In this document: positions 38,187-48,032 of the stretch, one piece after another
How positions within the stretch are numbered: position 1 is the first letter of the stretch
Layout: each line of letters starts with the position of its first letter
Source: Paralichthys olivaceus
Taxonomy: Eukaryota; Chordata; Actinopteri; Pleuronectiformes; Paralichthyidae
Assembly: GCF_024713975.1 (NCBI RefSeq)
Contig: NC_091094.1
Location: 21,352,501-21,416,500 of the forward strand
Direction of reading: 5' to 3'
DNA: 64,000 nucleotides
Program-made: the position numbers and the translations under genes
The notes under the pieces: model-generated
What the model saw: only the letters and a program-made list of their open reading frames with translations
Told to the model about the DNA's origin: nothing
The model's database searches: none

Positions 38187-38730
38187 GTTTATATAAAGCT
38201 AACTAGCACCCAGCAAGTTCAGAAATAGTTACGCGGATGTAACAGGGGATTTGGCGTCGCGACGCAAAGCACAGTCACCTCACCTGCATTTATTTTCTTG
38301 TCAACTTTACTATCGACTGGCAAGAAGGATATTTAGATATTTCAAATTCCCTCAGCACCGTATAAGCGTGTTGACAGCTTGCGACCACCGAGCTAGTTAG
38401 CAAAGCTGTACGTTAGCCGACGCATATCGCTGGTGCACAGGGACAACATCAATCCCGGACACAGCTCGCAAGATCAGCGTTTCTCTCTCAAAAACGCATA
38501 ATGTCAGCCAGTGGTGTACACACACGGTTATCTCTATCTCCACATGATGAGCTCTGCCTCTACAACCAAAGCAAAAGCGTCCCCATGCTAAATCCAAGCC
38601 TTTTCCGGGCTCAGTCGCTCGGCCGTCATCGTTTGTTTTGGTCGCTCTCAGCTTGGAGCCCAGCTAGCATTAGCATTAGTCTGCGCCCTACTTCCTTTCC
38701 ACGTAGCACCATGACGTCATGATCCGGGTA
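38187..38730 (-). promoter_or_regulatory. TMF1 5' leader and promoter, with palindromic CRE
   Basis: A CpG-containing region directly upstream of the TMF1 ATG, with no TATA box. A full palindromic cAMP response element, TGACGTCA, sits at 38712-38719, about 530 bases upstream of the start codon. The transcription start is not known, so the CRE could be proximal or distal. The two plus-strand open frames here have no recognisable content. Confidence 0.5.
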
Positions 38731-38849
38731 TGACAGGGCCTCTGAGGAAGTGACCTGTTTTTTTTTTTAGAAGTGTCATTTATTTCTTCTGTTTAGATCA
38801 TTCATTTGACTCGTTTATTTTTACTGATATTTAGTTAAATTCAAATCTT

Positions 38850-39072
38850 ATTCTATTTAATCGATCTTGGTACTCTTGAATGCATCGGTTCTACAGAGAG
38901 GATGAAGAGGAGAGGAGACAGCGCGCACCCCTACCTTCCTTTGATACCACATTATTAGTTAAAACTTCAGCCATGGGTTGGCAGTCTCACCCATTCGCAG
39001 AAATTCTTCCCTACTGTGGACATCAAAAAGATGTCGAAGGCCTTATCTGCATCTAGTGATGTAAAAGACTGT
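38850..39072 (-). mobile_element. L1/Tx1-type LINE reverse transcriptase fragment, downstream part
   Basis: The minus strand translates, with breaks, to SLDADKAFD (reverse transcriptase motif A, normally LDAEKAFD), then EWVRL, then LTNNV followed by a degraded GxRQGCPLSPLLF-type segment. It is full of frame breaks and not functional. It continues, after an inserted element, at 39719-40180. Confidence 0.75.
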
Positions 39073-39718
39073 CGGTCAAGTGAGGAGACGAGCCAATCTT
39101 TTATGCTACTGTTAAAATCCCTTTATTCCATAATTTCTGACAAAGGTTGTCAAAAGTTGTCCTCAGGACCATCCTGACTGTTCACTCACTCAGTATCAAG
39201 CATATTTACTGTATCATTTTTTGAGATATTCAGCCTTAAAGTTCATTATTTTGAATTGAAAAGGACATTATGCGCAATTTTTACTCTACTGCAAAATCCC
39301 TTTGATCCATAATTTCCGACAAAGGTTGATACAATTAAACTCAAGACCATCCTGACTGTTCACTCACTCAGTATCAAGCACATTTACTGCATCATTTTGG
39401 AGAAATTCAGCCTCAAAGTTCCTTTTTTTTTAGTTGAAAAAGGCATTATGTGCAATAGTTACTCTACTGTAAAATCTCTTGATATGCTTGATACTGAGTG
39501 AGTGAACAGTCAGGATGGTCCTGCGATCAAGTGTATCAACCTTTGTCAGAAATTATGGATCAAAGGGATTTTAAAGTGGCATAATAGGTTTGCTCAATCC
39601 GTATCATGGACTACATGCATTTGCTTTACATTCTGTAATACGGGTGCACTTGAAATCAGGAAAAGACAAACGTCTGCTCACTTAACCACGAAAAGACGAA
39701 CGTCTGCTCACTTGACCG
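39073..39718. mobile_element. Foldback MITE inserted in the LINE
   Basis: Terminal inverted repeats CGGTCAAGTGAG and CTCACTTGACCG, extending imperfectly through AGACG. Inside are two direct copies of a unit of about 180 bases (starting near 39111 and 39290; shared words CATAATTTC-Y-GACAAAGGTTG and ACCATCCTGACTGTTCACTC) and a partial inverted copy at about 39483-39580, giving a large potential hairpin. The right end carries a subterminal tandem pair of about 32 bases. No coding capacity. Confidence 0.7.
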
Positions 39719-40180
39719 CAGTTAGAATAGCAGGATCCAGCGATCCCCTCTGGTTATGGAGGACATTAAGTGCTTTCTAACACTGTGGAATCCCTGTCTG
39801 CCCTGAATAAAGCCATTCTAATCTTTTCCTATTATATTGGGTAACAAGCCCTCCAGTATATTTTTGTGTCACTATTGAGAAGGCTAATTGGACACATATT
39901 TTAGCACTTAGTTTTCTGCTGTCCTGGTTTAGGAAGTAATGTTATCGATGCGTACCTCATGAAGGAAGGGAGCAGTAAAGGGGTTTTCAGTTTGTCTTTA
40001 AATCTCTCATAAATAATCTGGACCAGTCTGATAATTCCTGAACTGTTAACTCCCCCTCAAGGATACTGCAATGTTCATCTGAAATACGTCTAAGTCATCT
40101 AAGAATTGTGTCTGTATTTCTAAATTGAGAGGACAATCAGTTCCAGCATATAGTATAGGGTCCATAGGGTCTGCTATAGA
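39719..40180 (-). mobile_element. L1/Tx1-type LINE reverse transcriptase fragment, upstream part
   Basis: The minus strand translates, with frame breaks, to pieces of the region before motif A: KPLYCSLPS, a FLNQD segment corresponding to the usual LxPKPGKD, and CPISLLNSDTKI (family form RPISLLNxDxKI). Together with 38850-39072 it is one old insertion split by the foldback element. Confidence 0.75.
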
Positions 40181-40781
40181 TTACCATTTAAATCTTCAAT
40201 GGTAGTAATAGCATGCTCGGTTTGTTGTTACTTAATCCTTGTGTGGTGTTTTGTTACTCAGCTAATGTCTGTGGGTCTGATGGACCAACCACATTATTGG
40301 ATTTTTAAATCAATACTGCCATAACAATTTATGTAAAAATACCTCACATATAATTACTTCATCGCAGTTGCAAGCAATATAAACAGCACATGTGATTCAT
40401 ATTTGTCATTTACCTCCTTTAGATCACATTTATGAAAATAAGTGCTCTTTGTTTTTTGTGATAAAATACAATAAACAGGAAAAATCAATTATAATCAAGA
40501 TAGGGCTGGAAAAAACAAATATAAAACAAGGTTGTTTATCACTGATGATGATTATTACTTTTTAACTTGATTAGAAATTGAACATTCTCATGTCAGTCTG
40601 CACAACATTGAACACAAAGACAATTCACATCAGCCTATACATCACGAGAGACAAACCCCTTCGCACAGTTAAGTCGTAAGCCAAAGTTGTACTGAACTTA
40701 CTGAGCAGATACTATTTCATTCCAACAATCATATTGGACATTAAAAACCCTGAAACTGTGTTTTGTAAGTAAAGGAAACAT
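40181..40781. other. Intergenic gap between the LINE and the UBA3 3' end
   Basis: About 600 AT-rich bases with nothing recognisable. Confidence 0.5.
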
Positions 40782-40787
40782 TTTATT
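40782..40787 (-). terminator. Candidate UBA3 polyadenylation signal
   Basis: AATAAA on the minus strand about 450 bases past the UBA3 stop at 41233. Motif-based only. Confidence 0.4.
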
Positions 40788-41232
40788 TCAGTCCAATCAT
40801 CATTTTCAGTGTCAGTTCACTGCAGTGGTTACTGAAACTGAAAAGCTGTGCGGGAATAAATAAATAATTTAAATATTCAAAAACCTGAACAAGTACAGAA
40901 TAATATTTTGCAGACTGACCACTGTTTGTCTATTTGCACAAAGAACACTTAAGGTTGTAGTGCAAATAACACATAATGCAGAAATCCTCAACACTTGTAG
41001 ATGATTTATCATCAAAACATGACAAGGTATGAACTGTAATTTGGCTTTTCAGTGCAAAAATGTTAAATTTTGTCAATAAGTAAATAAAAACAATAACGTT
41101 CTCATTTATACTGTGATTGGACACAATGTAAACTGCACCAGTTTTTAGACCATTTTAAATATTTAGCATCCAGCCATAGTTAGCCAAGAAACAAGAATGA
41201 CATCAACTGGTGTGGTAGTGCTTGATGTCATC

Positions 41233-42868
41233 CTATGAGGTAAAGCAGAGTCTAAACAACATGGTCTGGGGTGTGGTGACATCAGCTACAGCCAGCTCCT
41301 GTCCATCAGTCAAACCCAGCTCTGGAAAAAACATATTCAAAACATAACTGAGTCAGAATTCTCACAATGCATTCATTTATCATGTATTCCCTGGAGTCTG
41401 ACCATTCAAAATATATGGTAAGCAATTTTTAGGAGGCACAAATAATAGAGCTCACCCTTCAGAGTTTTGGAGAGATTTGGTCGTGTCCTCTGTTCAATTG
41501 AGGCGACAGACTGTCAACAAAAAAACTTAATGAACTTGAGCTAAAACATTACGATGAGAACTTCAGGCTACATCCAATATTTTGGATGTGGTTTTCATAC
41601 TAGTACTGTGGATGGCAGGCGTGAACATAGCAACGGATATACATTAAAACTTAAACACAGAAGTGTGGATGTAGCCTCTGGCTTTCAAGTGAAAACACAA
41701 CAGTGTGAAACCAGATGTTAATTACCTGTAAATATAATGTCTTGTTCTTTCCTTCCACTGTTGCTGTTATCGCAGGTGATTTCATTTGTCTGAAAAAAAA
41801 GGATGGCATTTGGTTTTTGAGGACAACACAGAATAAATACCAACAAAACTAACAGCAAGCTAAGATGTTGGTTATACTGTAGTAAACAGTAATACTTTCT
41901 AACAGCGAAGGCAGACTTACAGGGAAGTGCTCTCAGTGAGGTAGTTGAGCACTTCCTGGAGTTTGGAAGAAGGAGCAAAGTGCAAGTCCAGAGGTACTTG
42001 ACTGCAGGCTGAACAGTTTTCCTACAACAACAGTGAACACAAACACATTTAATCCAAAAGGCTCCTTCACTGTAGCAAACATGAATAGGCAGCTGCAGCT
42101 CAGGGACAAACCTTTCGTTCTGCCTCAAAAGTGTATGTGTATAGTCCGTCAACATCATTGAAGACCATGTAGTTGTTGAGAGGTATGTAGGCACTGTAAA
42201 TGGAAAAGGTGAGATCATGAGCAATGATGGAAGGCAAATGCAGCTTATACAAAAAAGGTATATAATATGCACATATAGACCAAGAAAGGCCATCACTCTC
42301 ACCTTGAAGCTATCTTGAAAACCTCTGTTGCACAAGCAGCTGAGTCAAATAAAGCAGGAAAAAAGTTATTTCTGTTCACAGAAAGTCAATATCATCAGTA
42401 CTGTGTGGAAATTATTAACTTTTATTTAGCGGGGCTTAAAATCCTCTATAAAGGTCTCTATTACGTACGTTCCACTACTATGTTGTCTTAATCTTTATTT
42501 CTTACCAGCGATTACAGCATTTGTAGAGGCTACAGCAGGGATTATCCTCTTCACAACACCTGCAACGTTTACATGGAAGTAGAAAAAACATTTGTACAAA
42601 TTTAAATCAATCACCTTTACAAATCTGCTGACTGAAATGACCCTCAGTAAGACATGTTGGTTGCAATGTTTTTCCAAAGTATTTTGATCGTGATAAATAA
42701 ATGTCCTTTGGACACTAACCCTGGGTTAGTCTGTATGTGACTCCTGTTATGTTGAACTCTGCTGCCCTCTCCAGAGATTTCTGGTACACCCACTGGATGT
42801 GCTTTGGGTCATCTCCATCCAGGGCCACACCATCTGAGACAGAGAGACAGAGAGAGAGACAGAGAGAC

Positions 42869-42911
<43 letters not shown>

Positions 42912-45900
42912 AACTAAAAGTTTAGGTTTTCATTTATAGGTTTTGTAAGTCAGATGGCAAGGTTAGTTCAGCTTCAACATGCATTTCATTCCATGTATTA
43001 AGTTAATTAAACCGACACAATAGGAGCCGTAGGCTGTTTGCATACCTCCAAACGGTGTCTCTTTGGGCCACAGCAGCATCCACACATACTCAATGCAATG
43101 TTCTGGCAAACGAGGCATGGAGGCTATTGTACACATGGGGAAGTTGATCTGTAAAGACAGGTGTATTATAGAAATGTCTCCACCAACTGGTTCTGTAAGA
43201 CTATTTAGCCACAGTTAAATACTCCCCTACCTGGGGAGGATAAAGCTCAAGGGTGCAGTCGATGCAGGCGGTCATGCCAGGGAGAATGACTCTGGCGTTG
43301 CCTTTAAAGCCTTCAGTCCCACCGTCAATCAAAGGAATGATGGAACCTGGATCCACGACACCATCCTCATACACCAGCAAAGACAGCTGCAAAGAGAGAC
43401 AGAGAGGTTACACAAAAACCAACAGCATTACCATTAATTCATTATAAGCAATGCTGACAGAATTCTGGCACAGACAGTTGTATGTCCGTAAATGTAACAA
43501 GGAAATAAAAGCAGTAACAAAGATTGCAGCGAAGAGGAATAACTTACCAGCATTCCATTCATCCACCTTCTGGCAACTACAGAGTCCAGTCCACAGACGA
43601 TTATGTGGAACTCTAGATGAAAAGAGATATGAATACATTTGAATCCAGTGTCTGATAATGTTCAAGGAGCCAGTGTTTTGCAAAAGAATACATAAGGGAA
43701 GTGAATTTTGGCTCCTGTTAAGTGCTGGTATTGATTTAAAAATTTTCTTTTGGTCTTGAGCATTATTAACTGCCTGTACTGTTGCACTCCTACCCATTAT
43801 TACCAACGATGAGGACATTTAAAGACATAAAAATACTCACGTCTGTAGAATGTTTCATCTAAGTCTTGAATTTTCTTAAAATGTCTGAAAAAAGCATTTA
43901 GGAAAGGTTCATACAGATCTTGCTTTAAAAATGATGTCTCTATGTTTGTAAACTGTATTATTTTGAGATAAAGCAGCTAATATATATAATTACAATTTTA
44001 TGAGTCTTTAGTCTTTCACCTACTATGGCACGGCTACCTTGTTCTTTCCATTTGGATTATTATGATTTATCAGGAGTGTAACGGTTCTCCAAATCCATGG
44101 TTCAGTTCAGAGCAAAATATTGAGCCATAGCTCAGTTCATACCCAGGATTTAGTTTTTGATGTGTTTTTTGCAATCATTCAATCATTAATAGTCACTTGA
44201 CACATACAAATTGACACATAATTTGGCCAAAAAGACAATAGAAATAACAAAAATAAATAAAATACAGCTTAACCTAACTTTATATGGAATATTACATTTT
44301 TTATTCAGTGTTATAGTGTTAATAGTGAAATGAAAAATTTGTTACGTTAGTAATAAACAGTGGCAGCATTTGACAGTATCATGGTTCCTGTATTGCCAGA
44401 TGATTATGGACATTCGTGCCATTAGCTCAGTCTCAGTTTAAGAAAATTTCCAACCCCTTGAAATTATTCATTGTGCTTTTTGAACAACTGCATTTTTATC
44501 CAACATCTACATTCTTGCAACTATTTGTGAACCACTGACAAAACAACAACTGTCAAAAGGATACGGTACAACGCAGCATCCAGGAACTCGACTGTTGATA
44601 AAATCAGCTGCAACATGCGCCTTGGGTTGACCTACATCTTTTGGTCTGGTCAAAATTAAAGGAGAAGAAAATAATTACTTGATTCAGACACTGCCTGAGA
44701 TAATAATAAATATCATAAACTTAACAAATAAAATGTTTCCATAATGAAACTGACCTGAAAAGGAACTGTCGGTTGAGGTTAGAAACATCAATGGTGTCCA
44801 TGTCAACAACATGGATGTTGCGTATGCCTGATAAGGCCTGAGCCACAGGAGGAATATAAAAAGAAGAACATGTTCAACATTTATTACAGCTTAAATGATA
44901 CCTTTCAAATATGAATAATAGTGATCATACCAGGTCTTTCAGCAGCTCACATCCCAAACCCCCAGCACCGATCACCAGGATTTTGCAAGTTTCTAACATA
45001 AACTGCAGTGACTGGTGAGAGAAAACAGACAGACAGGTCAGCACATGGGAAAATATTTCGCACCTGTCCATTTGTTGATTTGATTGTTTGTCTATCAGTA
45101 AGTAGCATCATGCAAAAACTACAGAATGGACTTCCATGAGACTTAGTAGAAGGATGGGACACAGGCCATGAAAGAACACAGTACATTCTGGGATGGATTC
45201 AGACAAAGGGGCAGATGTAGGATTTCGTTTTTTCACTTTCTTTAATATGTTTTCACCAATTTCTCATTTGTGGATCTTAATGAAAACAATCAGGCATATT
45301 TAGGTCACTGAACTCTATGACTTTGTGCAAAGTAATGCAGTTCTAAACCCAAATCTTGATCCAGTGGATTTAAATGTGGTTTCATTAGGGGACTGTTGGG
45401 CCTTGCATTAAGTATGTGCTTCATTGAGTGCCCTTCTAGTTACCTCTGTGCTTGGTTCAAAGTCAGGATGCGTGAAAGGCCCCGATCTTTCCAGAAACTT
45501 TTTGATATGGTTCCATCGACCCCCCCACTCACAGGTGCGAGCATTGCCTCCATCCACCACCATCCTGCAGACAACAACAGGTTGATGAAGAGATGCAGCA
45601 GCACCTCTTCAGCTCGAAATAGTTGATGGTATGCAAATTACTGTATGAAAATTAATCCACCAAGACCTAAACTCAGCACTGATGACACAGTGAACGGTTC
45701 ACAGCAATTCAAAGGGCTGAGGAACTAAAATGGGAATATTGAATCGTTGATCACTTGAGTTTAGATGCCTGCCTCATGTCAGCTGCCCTCTAACATGCTC
45801 GGTATAATTAGCCTCAGGGATATTTAGTAAAATGTCATATCTGACCCTGTGCTATTTAGCTCCCTCTGCTAGCCGCATAGCTAACATGTCAACAGTGAGC

Positions 45901-46291
45901 AACCAGCTGACTTCACATGGAGGTGAGCGATACAACAAAAACAATACATCCACGTTAGCTACTCACACTCTGCAAAGCCAATAGTTTAATCCGCAGATGG
46001 AATATGTTACACTTTGTTTACAGGCAGCGTAGCTTCCCCAGCTAACTAGCTAGCTAGTGTTAACCTTTCTCGTGTAACCTCAAACATTGGGGCACTTCTA
46101 CCACGTTCATCACTAACTTCTCAGTCAGCTCCACTACTCTGCTTCTTTTCTTCTCCCTGAAGAGAGAAAATAAAAAAAATCATGCTGAGCTCTCGTGGAT
46201 TACTGAGACGTCAGAGGATCTATCGGGCTGTCAATGACTGTTTCTCGCTCCTTTCTTCCGCAGCTACTTACGGCTCGTCCGTGTCCGCCAT
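41233..46291 (-). CDS. uba3: UBA3, NEDD8-activating enzyme E1 catalytic subunit (18 coding exons)
   Basis: With NAE1 it forms the E1 that adenylates NEDD8 and passes it to UBE2M/UBE2F for cullin neddylation. Coding exons in transcript order: 46272-46291, 46118-46156, 45444-45564, 44931-45011, 44755-44837, 44565-44645, 43841-43884, 43548-43612, 43231-43386, 43046-43148, 42720-42833, 42506-42559, 42303-42339, 42112-42193, 41921-42021, 41726-41789, 41456-41510, 41233-41321. Phases close: 1389 bases, 462 residues (human 463). The nucleotide-binding loop GAGGLG is at 75-80 and the adenylation-site block [10 protein letters not shown] follows Cys163. Zinc-type pairs are CIDC (219/222) and CSAC (363/366). 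The likely catalytic cysteine is Cys236 in [11 protein letters not shown], matching human Cys237. The C-terminal ubiquitin-fold domain begins near [14 protein letters not shown] and ends CFTS. The first coding exon is only 20 bases. The exon 2 donor was chosen so that TEK joins MVVDGG. Confidence 0.97.
42834..42911. repeat. (GACA)n/(GA)n repeat abutting the UBA3 exon 11 acceptor
   Basis: The pure GACA part spans about 42873-42911. The rest, down to the exon edge at 42833, is mixed GAGA/GACA. On the gene strand it is CTGT/CTCT sequence, so the repeat itself serves as the pyrimidine tract of the acceptor. Confidence 0.93.
45070..45441 (+). repeat. Teleost interspersed repeat in UBA3 intron 3, reaching the splice donor
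   Basis: Phrases such as GCAAAAACTACAGAATGG, TTCCATGAGACTTAGTAGAA, AAAACAATCAGGCATATTTA, GACTGTTGGGCCTTG and ATTGAGTGCCCTTCTAG follow in order a very common fish repeat. Its last recognisable bases lie 2-4 bases from the donor GT (45443-45442). A fragment of the same family lies at about 55325-55430. Confidence 0.65.
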
Positions 46292-46420
46292 GTTTGAATA
46301 TTTAACTGCCTTCACAGGTCGATGGCAGCGGTAGTAAATTCAACCATCTTATGCAGTAATATCAATATAGTCTTTAAAGCTACGGTAGATCCAGACGATG
46401 TTATGACGAGATATAGATAG
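46292..46420 (-). promoter_or_regulatory. UBA3 5' leader and presumed promoter
   Basis: Sequence directly upstream of the UBA3 ATG (context CAAACATGG). No TATA box is evident. CpGs occur mainly downstream in exon 1 and intron 1, which also holds a GACGTCA half-CRE near 46208. Boundaries are guessed. Confidence 0.35.
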
Positions 46421-46788
46421 TGCTATTTTGTCGTCAGTTTACGTGTTATAGAGGATAAAACGTATAAGATAACTTAGATATAATTATTCAAGTTTCAATA
46501 GAGTTTCAACAATTTCGATAGTTTTGAAGGCAACACTGTCGATAAGCTCCTACACAGAGTGCTATTACAACAAGTATCCAAAAGGTGGCAGCAGTTGACT
46601 TTTCCGTGGCGAGTACTCACTGCACAAGAACAAGAGTTCAACTGTGTGTTGATCTGTCCAGATACTTTTCATAAGATATAAGTTTGGCCTTTGCAAAACA
46701 AAAATAAAGATATTGAAGCAGTTCAAAAATCTCTCTATAGGCTCTGTATATGCAGTTATTGTATATAGTATAGTAAACAAACAATCAG

Positions 46789-47009
46789 AGGTGCAGTGGG
46801 TCATCCACTATTAAGAGGGTTGGTGGTTCGATGCCAGCAACTGGAGAATCACTTTGCTGAAGTGTCCTTGGGCAAGATACTGAACCCCAAATTGCTCCTG
46901 ATGGCTGAGCCAGAAGTGTCTGTGAACATAAATACACTGCACTATGAAGCACTTTGAGTGCTCATCAAGCGTGTAAAAGCTGCTATATAAATGCAGACCA
47001 TTTACCATC
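46789..47009 (+). mobile_element. tRNA-like SINE/short interspersed element
   Basis: Contains a B-box-like GGTTGGTGGTTCGATGCC and then the order TGTCCTTGGGCAAGATACTG, ACCCCAAATTGCTCC, GCACTTTGAGTG, GCTATATAAATGCAGACC and CATTTACCAT, which I recognise as a very common teleost dispersed element. The family name is not certain. It lies in the region upstream of UBA3. Confidence 0.7.
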
Positions 47010-47992
47010 TACAGATAAATTATGTGAGTGACCAAAAAAGGCCCTCTAGGGAAATAAATGTTGTATGGTTCAAAAAAGACCCAGAATAGATGCCGAGTCA
47101 TCACAATGTGAAACAAGTTACCAACCATGATTACTGGAGCTGAATAAAATAAATGAGTTAACAACAAACCAAATGTTACTTAATAGACCTGTACAATTAT
47201 AAAGGAATGCAATCGATGTGCTGCTATGTTCAGTTTGAACTTGTTTTTTCTTTGTTGTAAATGTTTTATTGAGACTTTTCTTGCACATGTGATATGTCTT
47301 ATAGTAAGTGTTTTGCTGTGTGTGGAGTGTGGACCCCTGGACGTGTATCTGCTTCCCTGGTGGCAGCTTGTGGGGATCCTAATACAAGAATAATGAAAGA
47401 ATGATAAGGAATAATAGCTCAGCCATAGCTTTGGTAATAATCTATGAAATCAGTTGACAGATAGGAAGAGACAACAAGAGAGAAAATGGCCAATGAGAGA
47501 TTAATAAACCTGTTTCAAGTGAACAAATCAATCAAACTAAATGAATCATAATCAACTTGTTTCTCAGTTGCAAAGTTTTCCAACACTGAAACCAAAAAGC
47601 TTTGTAAAACAACGTACAAATGAACATTTTTATAGATTTACTGCTTTAAGTGGCTTTCAGTGTGAATTGCTGCATGAGGCACTTAGCAGGAGTGAGACAT
47701 GAAACTAAGATCCTCTAATTACCTTTTACGACTCTACAAGTGAGGGCATCCCCCTCAAGTATATGATTTACAGTGTTCAAATGAATCTCTGTGTTTAATC
47801 TCTCATTATAGAATGATTAATAAACCTTTGATGGGCTTCTATATATTTTAGTGAGCTGAGGAACATAATTAATCCACCTGTCTCCACCCACTCTAATAGT
47901 GGAGGAAATGTGGAGGAGATACCTTTTTAGAGAGGGTTCATGTACGCACTGATAGCCCCATATTATTTGACATTGATACAGTGTGTGTGTGT

Positions 47993-48032
<40 letters not shown>

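Noticed and set aside
41718..42335. 205-codon minus-strand open frame
   Set aside because: It runs through UBA3 exons 13-16 and their introns in the wrong frame; the spliced UBA3 model explains the region.
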